Below are positions 55,561 through 64,000 of a stretch of 64,000 nucleotides of DNA, piece by piece (the stretch's first letter is position 1; the number at the start of each line of letters is the position of its first letter). Source of the DNA: Tetrastigma voinierianum. Lineage: Eukaryota; Streptophyta; Magnoliopsida; Vitales; Vitaceae. The DNA is taken from assembly GCA_016808115.1 (NCBI GenBank), contig JAEQBH010000194.1, forward strand, positions 124,001-188,000, in the 5' to 3' direction. Below the pieces are notes generated by a model that was not told the DNA's origin, did no database searches, and was given only the letters and a program-made list of their open reading frames with translations. The position numbers and the translations under genes are program-made.

Positions 55561-57140
55561 GTTTCTCTCTAAATGCCCATTTTTCCAGTTTTTACATGTT
55601 TTGTTTGTTTTGGTTGAAGGCAGTTTTAGAGCAGATTTTGTTTCTATTGAAAGAATTTCAGTCTTTGTATATTAGAATTCAAAATTGCTTCAAGGTTAGG
55701 ACAATGATTGAAAGCTAAAAATCTGGATTTTCTCTCTCATGGGTTTTCTCTCTCTAAAGCGTTAATTTTCTTAGTTTTTTCTTTATGATTTTTATTGCAA
55801 TAGATCTTAGGAGAATAGTTTTCGAGCATATTTTTGTTTCTATTGAAGAGATTTTGGTGTTGTACTCGAATCATTCTGTTTATTCTCTTTGATGAGAGTG
55901 AAGATTTAGAAAGCTCAAATGCGGGTTTTCTCTTCTTTCTCTTGATTTTCTTTCTTCGTTTCTTACTTTTGTTTGATTAGTGATGATTGAAACCCAGTGG
56001 AACATTAAACACCCTCTAGGGTTGGGGATTAATTGTTGAACATTCAGATTTGCAGTTTTTCAGTTATTTTGTGGGTTTGAAAACTGAATTAATATAATTG
56101 GTATAGTTCATATAATGAATTGTTCGGAATATTAGTAGCTTATACCCACAAAAGAGTTGTATCTTTGCTCTGATTCTGGGAGGGCCCTACGGGTGACACG
56201 AGAGATGGAAATTCACGAGAGTAAAGTGCGGTAACTTAGGGATATGCTAGACTAATATCTTAGGGCCCAACTAATGGAACTCTGAAAAATTACTTTGATA
56301 GATCACTAATTTACTCATGGTGTGAGGATTAATTAGATGATGTATCAATTTAGTTGATCGGAGGTTTCTCCTTAGTCGATGGAAAGGATCTTGATCCGTG
56401 TTAGCAAAGATGCGATCAAGGAGATAAATTTATTAGATTTGAAGGACGAGATACCAATTACATTGGAGAAGGCTTGCATTATCATGCATGGGAGCAAGAA
56501 TTCTTGATTAGAAATGGTTGTGAAGTATTGAAAAGAAAAACAATCAAATCTTAAAAGGTGCCAAATTTTACAAGTAGCTATTTAGACCCATTTGTCTGAA
56601 AAGGAATATGGATCTCCCAACTAGTGAAATGTATGGTGTATGGAGAAATCCAAGCTATACTACATTGCTCTTGGACAAATCCAGCATTCAACTTACAATT
56701 GTTGCGCTTTCAAGGAAATGCAAACTGTTTGTAAATAATTATCCCCATCCCTAGTGACTCTCTTCATACCTTTTAGAATTAAGTAGTTGTTTTATTTGGT
56801 AGATTTTGGATTAGTTTTAAATCGGTTTTGTTTCAATTAAATTGATTTTATTTGACATCCTACTTAGTCGCCTAAATAGTGAAGAGCCCTTGTAGTCGGG
56901 GTGATCAAATTCCAATTAGAGAGAACCTCCAATCCTCGTAGATACGATATCCGGACTCCTAGAGTCCACTTTATTCGCAGCATGACCCGTGCACTTGGGA
57001 AGGGGTTGAGTGTTAGTAATACTTTTCATTTCAATTTTAGTATACTTACTTTGTTTCAAATGATTTTTGAGTATTACCACATTCACTCCCTTGGCCATTT
57101 TCACATATGCATCATTTGTTGGTCATTTTACACACAAGTT
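55561..57140 (+). mobile_element. N6 LTR, right piece
   Basis: Resumes N6 after N7. T-rich transcribed part with tttctctctcatgggttttctctctc repeats, then less repetitive sequence. It contains cgtagatacgatatccggactc (about 56935), comparable to gggatcgatatacggactta in the N8 LTR (about 59470). It ends at about 57140, just before a PBS. The whole N6 LTR would be about 2.25 kb without N7. No coding region seen. Confidence 0.7.
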
Positions 57141-57248
57141 TTAGGCGCCGTTGCGGATTAGACAATAGTCCTTTGGTAATAGTGTCATGAGATTTGTATA
57201 TGTCTTTAATTAAACCAACAAATTTTGGAGCCAGTTCTTAGAGGATTG
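57141..57248 (+). promoter_or_regulatory. N6 PBS and reiterated PBS-like unit
   Basis: aggcgccgttgcgg at 57143-57156 is a PBS of the N5/N8 type, followed by ggattagacaatagtcctt. About 83 bp later (57226) tggagccagttcttagaggattg repeats the pattern in mutated form, and the N8 LTR starts at 57249. The same reiteration occurs in N8. Confidence 0.65.
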
Positions 57249-57479
57249 TGATGAGCTTAAAAATTCATCTCTTTTGATCAATTTTCTATTTGACTTTCAG
57301 TTAAAATTGAATATTTAATATCTGAAATTATGAAAAACTCTGATTTGTCATTAGCGGGAAGGAAGCAAGAAAGAAGAAAAAGCGTTAGAAAAATGAAATA
57401 AGTGGATAAAAATGCGGTCGAATGGAAGAAGCGAAGTAAAGCAAGCGGGTGATCATTGATGCGGTTGTGGAGTGCACGC

Positions 57480-58100
57480 AGATCCCGATTCACGAAGTCG
57501 TGACATCGGAAAGTGAAGGAATTTGATGCTGGCGCGACGAGGGGAACCGCGGTCAGCGGTGAAGGAGCGAAATTAAAGGAATGATGTCGCTGACGAGCGG
57601 GTCAGCGACATCAAAACAACCCGGTCTGATCTGACTGACGCGGTGATGTTGCGACAAGAAGGCGATGTCGCGACACCAAGAACAAGCGGATTTGTTACAG
57701 AACTTAATCTTTGAAGTCGTGACATCAGGAGATCAGAAGGCTTGAGCTATGAGGTTGATGTCACGACATCGGGGACACCGTTCAAGGAAACGATTACCGG
57801 GAGGCGGATGTGCGATAGGATATTGATGTCGCGACATCATAACAAGAAGGAAGGTTGCGGGAGACTTGAGCCCATGTCGCAGCAACATCACGATGTGTGA
57901 CATCGGGAGACAACCATTGAAGGCTTGCAAAGTTAAGGGCTGGATGTCACGACAAGACACGTGATGTCGCGATCCTGAGCGATCAAGCTGAGGCTTTGCA
58001 AGGGCATAAGATTGGTGGCCGTGACAACTGGCGACCAGTTCATAGGAAGCAGAACTTTAAGTCGATGTCGCGACATGAGTTCGATGTCGCGACAAAGGCT
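57480..58100. repeat. Palindrome array gatgtcgcgacatc in N8 U3
   Basis: ATGTCGCGACAT is its own reverse complement. The perfect form is at about 57829-57840, and near-perfect forms lie at about 57498, 57594, 57652, 57668, 57717, 57760, 57890, 57945, 57962, 58063 and 58080, roughly a dozen in 620 bp. Shorter versions occur in the N6 LTR (45407-45475). Confidence 0.85.
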
Positions 58101-58265
58101 TAGTCGCATTTGGAGCGATAACTTGGGCTGCTGCTGCGAAATCCACAGACGGGTTATATTGGGATTAGGGCCCAAGCTGAAGAACCCTATAAATCTGCTG
58201 ACTACCGAATAGTAAAGCAAGTCGGAGCGCATCAAAGAGATCTGGGTAGCCCTAGGCTTCCACTT

Positions 58266-58312
58266 TATTTTCTTTTCTTTTCTTTTCTTTTCTTTTATTT
58301 TCTTTATTTTAG
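58266..58312. repeat. (TTTTC)n microsatellite
   Basis: ttttctttt units repeated about seven to eight times, downstream of the N8 TATA box, so probably in the transcript. Confidence 0.9.
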
Positions 58313-59605
58313 AGCGAGATGTTTGTCTGTTTTTTTATTTCTTATTTTTGGATCACGAATGTTATCGTTTTGCTGGAAATTTGAATACGAATTCAATTTC
58401 TTTTCAAATTACTACGGAATGCATCGAAGTTCGAGACAAAATTTCTGGGACCGATTATTTTAGTTCGAATTGCGATTATTCTTTTGATCAGAAGGATGCT
58501 GTCTCGTGTGATCAGAGGAACCCAGCTTCCATTTAGTAAACGTTGTAGTCAGAATTGATCTTTCCTGTAGTAATTTGCAGCATCTTGTTCATTTCGGTTT
58601 ACGAATTTACTTCAGATTATGGGTTTATTGATTTTGGATCTGAATATCAGTTTACTATACCCGTTAAGAATTGCGTCATTACTCTGATTTCAAGGAGTCT
58701 ATTAGTGAAAGCGGAAGGTAATCCACGGTAATGTACATTTCTTTGAAGGTGCTGTCCTTCATTAGGGATCCTTTGAGTTTTTCTAATAAGTTCACTTAGA
58801 TAAATCCTCTTCTCACTTGAAGTCAGAAACCTTTGAGTTGAAAGACTTGTCTATTTAAACAAGCGAGAGATTTCACCTCAATTCGGATAGTGAGGCCAAT
58901 CCGAGTGTTAGGCGAGATCTATAATCAAAGGGAAAGGTTGATCTATTTTAATTTCGAGGAAGAGTAATTTGGAAGTTGTATATCCTTGCTTGACCGATAA
59001 CTTGGGAGCTAAGGTGTACAGTCCATAAAATGGGTGTGAAGTATTGCAAAAGAAAAATACCCAACTTAAGGAAGATCTTGTTAAAAGTAGTTATCTCGTT
59101 CCCTGTGGTCGAGAATCGGGAAGAAGGAGATCTTGAAATGGGCGTGGAGATCGGTACTACAAATGCCTTGGACAGATTTTGAAACTTGAGATAATCAAGA
59201 AATTTATTCAGTAGGAACTACAGGAATTGATCGTTCACTACAACTGTTTCTCTTGATGTGTCTTCCTATGATAACTGTTCAGTATTCATTTCTTTTCGTA
59301 GGATTTATTTTCATTCATTTGTTTTATTTGATCCATTTGAATGTTCATTTTTTCTCTTTTGAACTAGTTAATTTCCAGCTTTCATGCTTTGGACACCCAT
59401 ATCAATTTGTAGATTAAATAATGTCATTTGATAAGTCGGGGTAGTTGATGAAAATTCTTGAGATCTCTGTGGGATCGATATACGGACTTATGTCCGCTTA
59501 TTAGCAATCGGCACATTGCATGGAATATCGGACCAAAACCAATAAATTAAAATTGCTATTCTAAGAGATTTTTGGTTATGATAATGGTATGATGTCAGCA
59601 AGAAG

Positions 59606-59824
59606 TTGATGGCACCGTGCGAGGATTAGTTAATAGTCCTTCGGAATAGTGTCATAAATTTGTATGTATTTTGGTCCTGAAACAAGTTTTATCTGGCGAG
59701 CGTTCTTGGGATTAGATAGTAGTCTTGATGATGCGCGTTATAATCTTGCATGCACAACTAATGCATAAATGTGCAAACATGTTTTGGTCCGATCATCAAG
59801 TTTTATGGCGCCGTTGCCGGGGAT
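59606..59824 (+). promoter_or_regulatory. N8 PBS (59806-59824) preceded by two PBS-like repeats
   Basis: The PBS reads tggcgccgttgccggggat at 59806-59824, a very good tRNA-Asp-type site. Two diverged copies precede it: tggcaccgtgcgaggattag at 59610 and tggcgagcgttcttgggatt at 59694. Each is followed by ta(a)tagtc and later ttttggtcc and caagtttta(t). Unit lengths are 84 and 112 bp. Only the third is followed by leader and gag. Confidence 0.8.
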
Positions 59825-61600
59825 CGAAGGGATTTAGTAATCAATATTCAGATGAAAGAAGGAAATACTAATTTTGACATTTTTAAAAGAAAAAGAACAA
59901 AAATAGCGTTTCAAGCATTGACTCTTTGTACTTGACCTTTAACAAACCAAATTAGAAAATATTTGTTGACCAGGACTAATCCACATTGTGTTAGTATGTT
60001 TGTTTTCCAGGGCGGGTTTAATCCCATAGGAAGCGAATGCGGATCGATTCAGCGGATCTGAAATTAGAAAACACTTCGAAGCAGGGAAGATAAAGAGGCG
60101 AAAAGCTCCACCATGGCGGATGAAAGACGAGAGGAACGAGATGACAGGCACTGAGCGGTCAGAGGAGCCTCCAATCACAAATACAATGGAAGACTTACGG
60201 AGACCCGATTATTCGGGATGATCTCTGCGTCCAGACAACACTGCGAGTTAGAGGTAATAACTGAGCTGAAGCCGGCACTAATCACAATGAGTTCGCGACA
60301 TCGGTTTCTTGGCCATCCCAACGAGGACCCAAACGAGCATCACAGGAGATTTCTCGGGATGCTTCATCTGATGGGATTAAATGGGGTTAGACCGGTCATT
60401 CCTTGCATACGTTCCCATTCTCTCTAAGGGATACAACAGCTACATGGTACGAGTCTTTACCATATGGGTCTGTTGACAGTTGGGAGGAGCTGGTAGAAGC
60501 CTACTTATGTAGATTCTTTCCACCATCACTCACCTCTGAGAGAAGGAGAGAGATCATAGTGTTCCAACGAGGGGAGAAGATAGAAAGCCTCGTGGCAGGG
60601 AAAAATTCAGCGTTGTTGAAGAGATGTCAATACGCATGGGGATAGACTTGAGGCCAAATGGACAGCGTGTATATCGCCTTAAATGATATATCAAAGGTCA
60701 TTGATGCTTCATCTTCAGGAGCATTCAAGCGTAAAAGTGCTGAGAGGCAAGGGATGATCGAGGACCTGGCGAAATGCAATATAAGCTTTCATGGGTTCAG
60801 AGGAAACTCTTGAGAGGAAAGGGATGCAGGAGCTGAGCAAGATGACAGCCATGGAGGCCAAGTTGGACGCCATTATGCATCGAGATAGACTGAAGCAAGA
60901 AAAAGAAGACCGCATCTACTTGCCTATGAGATAGGGCTTGATTGAAAGAGAATTATTGAAGGAAGTCTTGAGGAAGCGTGGATGTGTTCAACACATGATC
61001 TTTGGAGAGGTTAAGTATTTGGGTGAGCCAAGAAACTACCATTTCAAACCCAATACTAACCTACCAACATTATCATCCGAGGGTTGAGCCATGAGAACTT
61101 CTCATATGGTGGGCCCAAGGCAAGTCTGAGACCCCCCAGCGGGGTTATCAACGACTACCAAGATTTGACGGCGGCAAAATGAACACGAGGCGAATGCAAG
61201 GTCGGAGGCCTATCTTTTGAAGAGCAGATCTTTTATAGGTTCATGGGGATAATAAGAAATTGTTGAACCTCCATGAACAGAAGTTCGTAGAATTGGGAGC
61301 AACTGCTACCAATTTTCAAGTTTTCCTAGAACAACGTCACGACCTTAAAACACGGAACCTGAAGTAGAGGTGGTGGCCTAACCTGTGAGCCAAAGAAGAT
61401 GCCTTCCCAAAGCGACACCAGAAAAATCCAAAGACTGCATGGGTACATGCGGTGAGTGGGAAGGAGTTAGAGATGTTGAAAGAAAAATGACGACCTTGAG
61501 GAAAAGACATTTCCCGAAAAGGAAGAATGGAAAAAGAAGGAAAGAGTGGACCGGAAGGACATCCAAGGCTCTAGACCTGCAGTGCCTTTCCCACAGCGAC
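59825..61600 (+). pseudogene. N8 leader and gag remnant
   Basis: Leader 59825-60113, then a start codon in good context (ccaccatgg, ATG at 60114) opening MADERREERDD before an early stop. The next frame gives HRFLGHPNEDPNEHHRRFLG then MLHLMGLNGV (60300-60390). After a frameshift come FPFSLRDTTATWYESLPYGS and WEELVEAYLCRFFPPSL then RREIIVFQRGE (60406-60600). This is the capsid domain of the Athila/Tat gag. A later part at 60940-61060 reads LIERELLKEVLRKRGCVQ and GEPRNYHFKPNTN, the linker after gag. At least five frameshifts. Its gag differs clearly from that of N3/N5/N7 (SLRD..WYESL against SLKDKAKIWLNSL), so N8 is a different family. Confidence 0.85.
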
Positions 61601-62230
61601 TGCAGAAATCAAAAATAGAAGAGCAATTTGCTAAGTTTTTGAAAACCTTCCAGAAGCTAGAGATCAGTATGCCCTTTACTGAAGTAGTGACTCAGATGCC
61701 ACTCTACGTAAAATTCCTTAAAGACATTCTGAGCAAGAATAGAAAGATCGTAGAAGAAGGGATTGTGAATCTCACTGCTACTTGCAGTGCCTTGATGAAA
61801 AAAGAATTGCCAGAAAAGATGAAAGATCCAGGGAGTTTTACAATTCCTTGCATAATAGAAGGAGTTGAAATCGAGCTCCTCGTGACTCGGGGCTAAATAT
61901 CAAACTTGATGCCTCACTACATTTGCCAAACAATTAATTTTGGGGGAGTTACTTCCTACCACCATTACTCTTCAAATGGCAGACAGATCGATGGTAAAAC
62001 CGGAAGGAGTCTTGGAAGATGTGCTGGTCACTGTTGGGAAATTTGTTTTTCCAGTGGATTTCATCATTCTAGACATGGAGGAAGATTCGCAAGTACCCGC
62101 ATACGTTGGGAAGACCATTGTAGCTCTTGGGTATACGTCCCGATATAAAAGGTTGCCTTACCTTGAGGAGTTGGAGAAGAAAGCTCTTTGCTTTCAAAAA
62201 CTTGATCGGGCATCTGGAATATAGACATAG
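61601..62230 (+). pseudogene. N8 aspartic protease region
   Basis: A long frame at 61546-61896 contains VPFPQRLQKSKIEEQFAKFL, EISMPFTEVVTQMPLYVKFL and MKDPGSFTIPCIIEGVEIEL, the pre-protease and N-terminal protease blocks. The catalytic loop at about 61878-61912 reads LVTRG, a stop, then ISNLMP, so the active-site Asp is lost. In the frame 61940-62224 TTITLQMADRSMVKPEGVLE, VTVGKFVFPVDFIILDMEED and YVGKTIVALG follow: the flap and C-terminal blocks in good order. The enzyme would cleave the polyprotein; here it cannot. Confidence 0.85.
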
Positions 62231-63290
62231 AGCAGAGAAAATTTCAATGTAGTTGATGAAGTCTATAACCTGACCCTGATATTCAAAATGATTGTAATGA
62301 TCAGAATTTTATCAATGAAAAGAGATGAATTTCAGTATATCGAAGATGATTACTCACGATTATTCATACCATGGTTTCATTCTATAGAAACATGATGAGC
62401 ATGACGCAAAGAAGACATGAACAAGAGGAAGTAATGAAAAGAGAGATTTCAACAAGAAACCGAGTGAAGAAGGGCTTGTGTTGAAAGAGCGCAAGTCATT
62501 TGGAAGTATGTTTACTTAGAACCACCCGAGAGAAAACCGGTGATTATCACGCTGGGCGGAGTGATGAGGAGGAGCAATGGTCACTGCGGATCGTGAAGAA
62601 ACATAAAGTCTATAGCTTAGTCCATTGAAGAGATTGAAGAGGTATCGATCCATCTATTTGCATGCACAAATTACAATTGGAAGAAACTTAAACTATTGGC
62701 AGAACATCAAGGAAATTTGAATCAGTAATGAAGGAAGTAGTCAGGAAAGAGGTACTCAAATTGCTGCAATCTTTGGTTCATCTATGCAATCTCAAATAGT
62801 CCTTGGGGTGAGTCAGTCCATGTGGTTCCAAAGAAGGGTGGATTTCTGTGTCCATGATGAGAAAAATGAATTGATTCAACAAAACGATGACAGGATGGAG
62901 GTATGTATTGATTACAGAGGAAGTTGAATGCGGCAACCAGAAAGATCATTTCCTTGCCTTTCATTGATCAGATGTTGGACGGAGTTAGCTGAGACACCCT
63001 CACTTTGTTTTACGGATGGGTACTCGGGGATACAATCAGATGTGATGCACCTGAGGATCGAGAAGACCCACGTTCATGCCTATGGTACCTTTGCCTTGAG
63101 AAGGATGCATTTGGGCTATGTAATGCTCCAACTACATTCAGAGGTGTATGATGTCTATATTCTCAGATTTGGTTGAAGAAGTGATGAAAATTTTCATGGA
63201 TGACTTCACTGTGTATGGATCCAGCTTTGATCAATGTTTAAACAATCTGGAAGCTTGATGCTTCAAGATGCCCAAGACAAACGATTAGCA
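62231..63290 (+). pseudogene. N8 reverse transcriptase
   Basis: Linker blocks EEEQWSLRIVKKHK and GIDPSICMHKLQLEET are at about 62560-62690. RT: SVMKEVVRKEVLKLLQS (62725-62775), VHVVPKKGG (about 62818-62842), VCIDYRGS (about 62902-62925), NAATRKIISLPF, CFTDGYSGIQSDV (about 63004-63040), and the active site FMDDFTVYGSSFDQCLNNLE (about 63190-63250). The catalytic FMDD is intact even though frames shift at about seven places. The order is that of the Athila/Tat RT. It follows the protease with the usual spacing. Confidence 0.9.
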
Positions 63291-64000
63291 TTGAATTGGG
63301 AAAAAATGCCATTTATGGTGGCCGGAAGGTATTATTCTTGGGCATAAAATTTACCTTACGAGGATTAAGTAAGCCAATCAAGGTATCCATTATCAAAACT
63401 CTTGCACAACCTACAAGTAAAAGGGTAAGAAGCTTCTTGGGGCATCTTTAGATTTCGGAATTAATGAAAGAACTTTTCAAAAATAGCTGAACCACTATGG
63501 ATTCTTTGGAAAAGATCTGAGGGTTCAATTTCAGTGAGCTCCTGCAAGGTCTTTTGAAGAAATCAAAATCATATTGTTTAAAGCACCTCTCTCAATGGTT
63601 GCAGAATGGGATCGAATTGAAATAATGTGTGATGCTAGTGATTTTCCATGGGGTGTGTTAGGTAGAAAGAAAAATGACGGGCCATATACTATGCTAGTAG
63701 GCAGCTATTGAAGCACAAGGAACTACTCCACAACTGAAGGAGATGCTAGCCATAGTATTTGCTTGATGAAAAATTTAAGGCAATACATTTTAGGATCCCA
63801 TGTGGTAATTCCTGCTGATCATGCGTGTCAGATACTTGATGTGAAAAGGGAAGCTAAGCCAAGATTGATAAGGTGAGTGCTGTATTGCGAGGAGTTTGAT
63901 TTAAAATCAAGGATAAAAAAAAAAGTGACAATGATGATAGCTGATCCACTTGTCAAGAGTAGAAAGAAACATGAAGAGAGGAGAAAATGTGCAGAGAATT
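63291..64000 (+). pseudogene. N8 RT connection and RNase H, running off the window
   Basis: Thumb/connection words LILGIKFTLRGLSKPIKVSI and RSFLGHL are visible at 63340-63450. RNase H: MCDASDFPWGVL (63626-63660) with the first Asp retained, AIYYASRQLLKHKELLHN-like sequence (63680-63740), and FDLKSRIKKKVTMMIADPLVK at the end, equivalent to the DLxIKDKKG..VADHLSR tail. Many frameshifts. Integrase, any third ORF and the 3' LTR would lie beyond 64000. Confidence 0.8.

Larger units (their letters stand above)
57249..59805 (+). mobile_element. N8 5' LTR
   Basis: Starts tgatgagcttaaaaattcatc, the N6-type start. About 2.56 kb. U3 has a dense array of gatgtcgcgacatc-type palindromes (57480-58100), then TATA cctataaatc (about 58187-58196), a (ttttc)n tract (58266-58312), and a long transcribed part. 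The 3' end carries two PBS-like units before the true PBS at 59806. No ORF. The start directly abuts the N6 leader, so N8 is inserted in N6 or arranged in tandem with it. Confidence 0.8.

Noticed and set aside
59806..59824. Possible tRNA-Asp gene
   Set aside because: Only the 3'-end complement needed for primer binding is present; no cloverleaf can be drawn and it sits between LTR and gag.

Overview
The window is plant nuclear DNA, most likely pericentromeric or other heterochromatic DNA of a eudicot. Almost every recognisable piece is a decayed LTR retrotransposon of the Ty3/gypsy class: gag, aspartic protease, reverse transcriptase, RNase H and integrase fragments, primer-binding sites (PBS) of the TGGCGCCGTTGCC type (tRNA-Asp-like, usual for Athila/Tat elements), polypurine tracts (PPT) and LTRs ending TG...CA. 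I found no intact host gene, rRNA gene or tRNA gene. No open reading frame is intact over a whole domain; frames break every 50-200 bases.

Layout. (1) 1-2460: remnant of a chromovirus-like gypsy element (plus strand) and its probable 3' LTR, followed by unidentified sequence with a ~102-bp tandem repeat (2866-3400) and a ~120-bp direct repeat (3648-3890). (2) 4925-7240: minus-strand Athila/Tat-like fragment N0 (gag, PBS, LTR). (3) 7508 to beyond 45016: a nested stack. Host element N1 (LTRs 7508-8941 and 44060-45016) holds a solo LTR N2 (10550-11931) and the pol-bearing element N3 (13734-41129). The 3' LTR of N3 is a partial three-unit tandem array, and its third unit is split by N4 (26167-40194, duplicated target CAAAC). 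N4 is itself split by the minus-strand element N5 (about 29892-39713). (4) The 3' LTR of N1 is cut at 45017 by element N6, whose LTR is split by minus-strand element N7 (45686-55560). Just after the N6 primer-binding site another member of its family begins, N8 (57249 to the window end), with gag, protease, RT and RNase H remnants.

How the parts relate. N1, N3, N5, N7 and N0 belong to one superfamily with very large LTRs (1.1-1.75 kb) whose ends are TGATTAGTGCC-like and GGCACGAATCA-like. N3 carries complete but broken gag-PR-RT-RNaseH-IN followed by a GC-rich third ORF in the env position. N1, N5 and N7 share another structure: gag and protease, an AT-rich spacer, then the third ORF, with no RT, RNase H or integrase. 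Once nested insertions are removed their internal regions are nearly the same length (about 6.34, 6.39 and 6.43 kb). This points to a non-autonomous lineage that moved repeatedly, presumably using enzymes of N3-like relatives.

The most interesting non-coding signals are: a stem-loop in the transcribed part of these LTRs with paired base changes between subfamilies; dense perfect palindromes in the U3 of both LTR superfamilies; reiterated PBS-like units at the LTR end of N6 and N8; and a possible internal promoter or splice acceptor before the third ORF. Coordinates of element ends are good to a few bases where LTR ends, PBS, PPT or target duplications are visible; domain limits are approximate.
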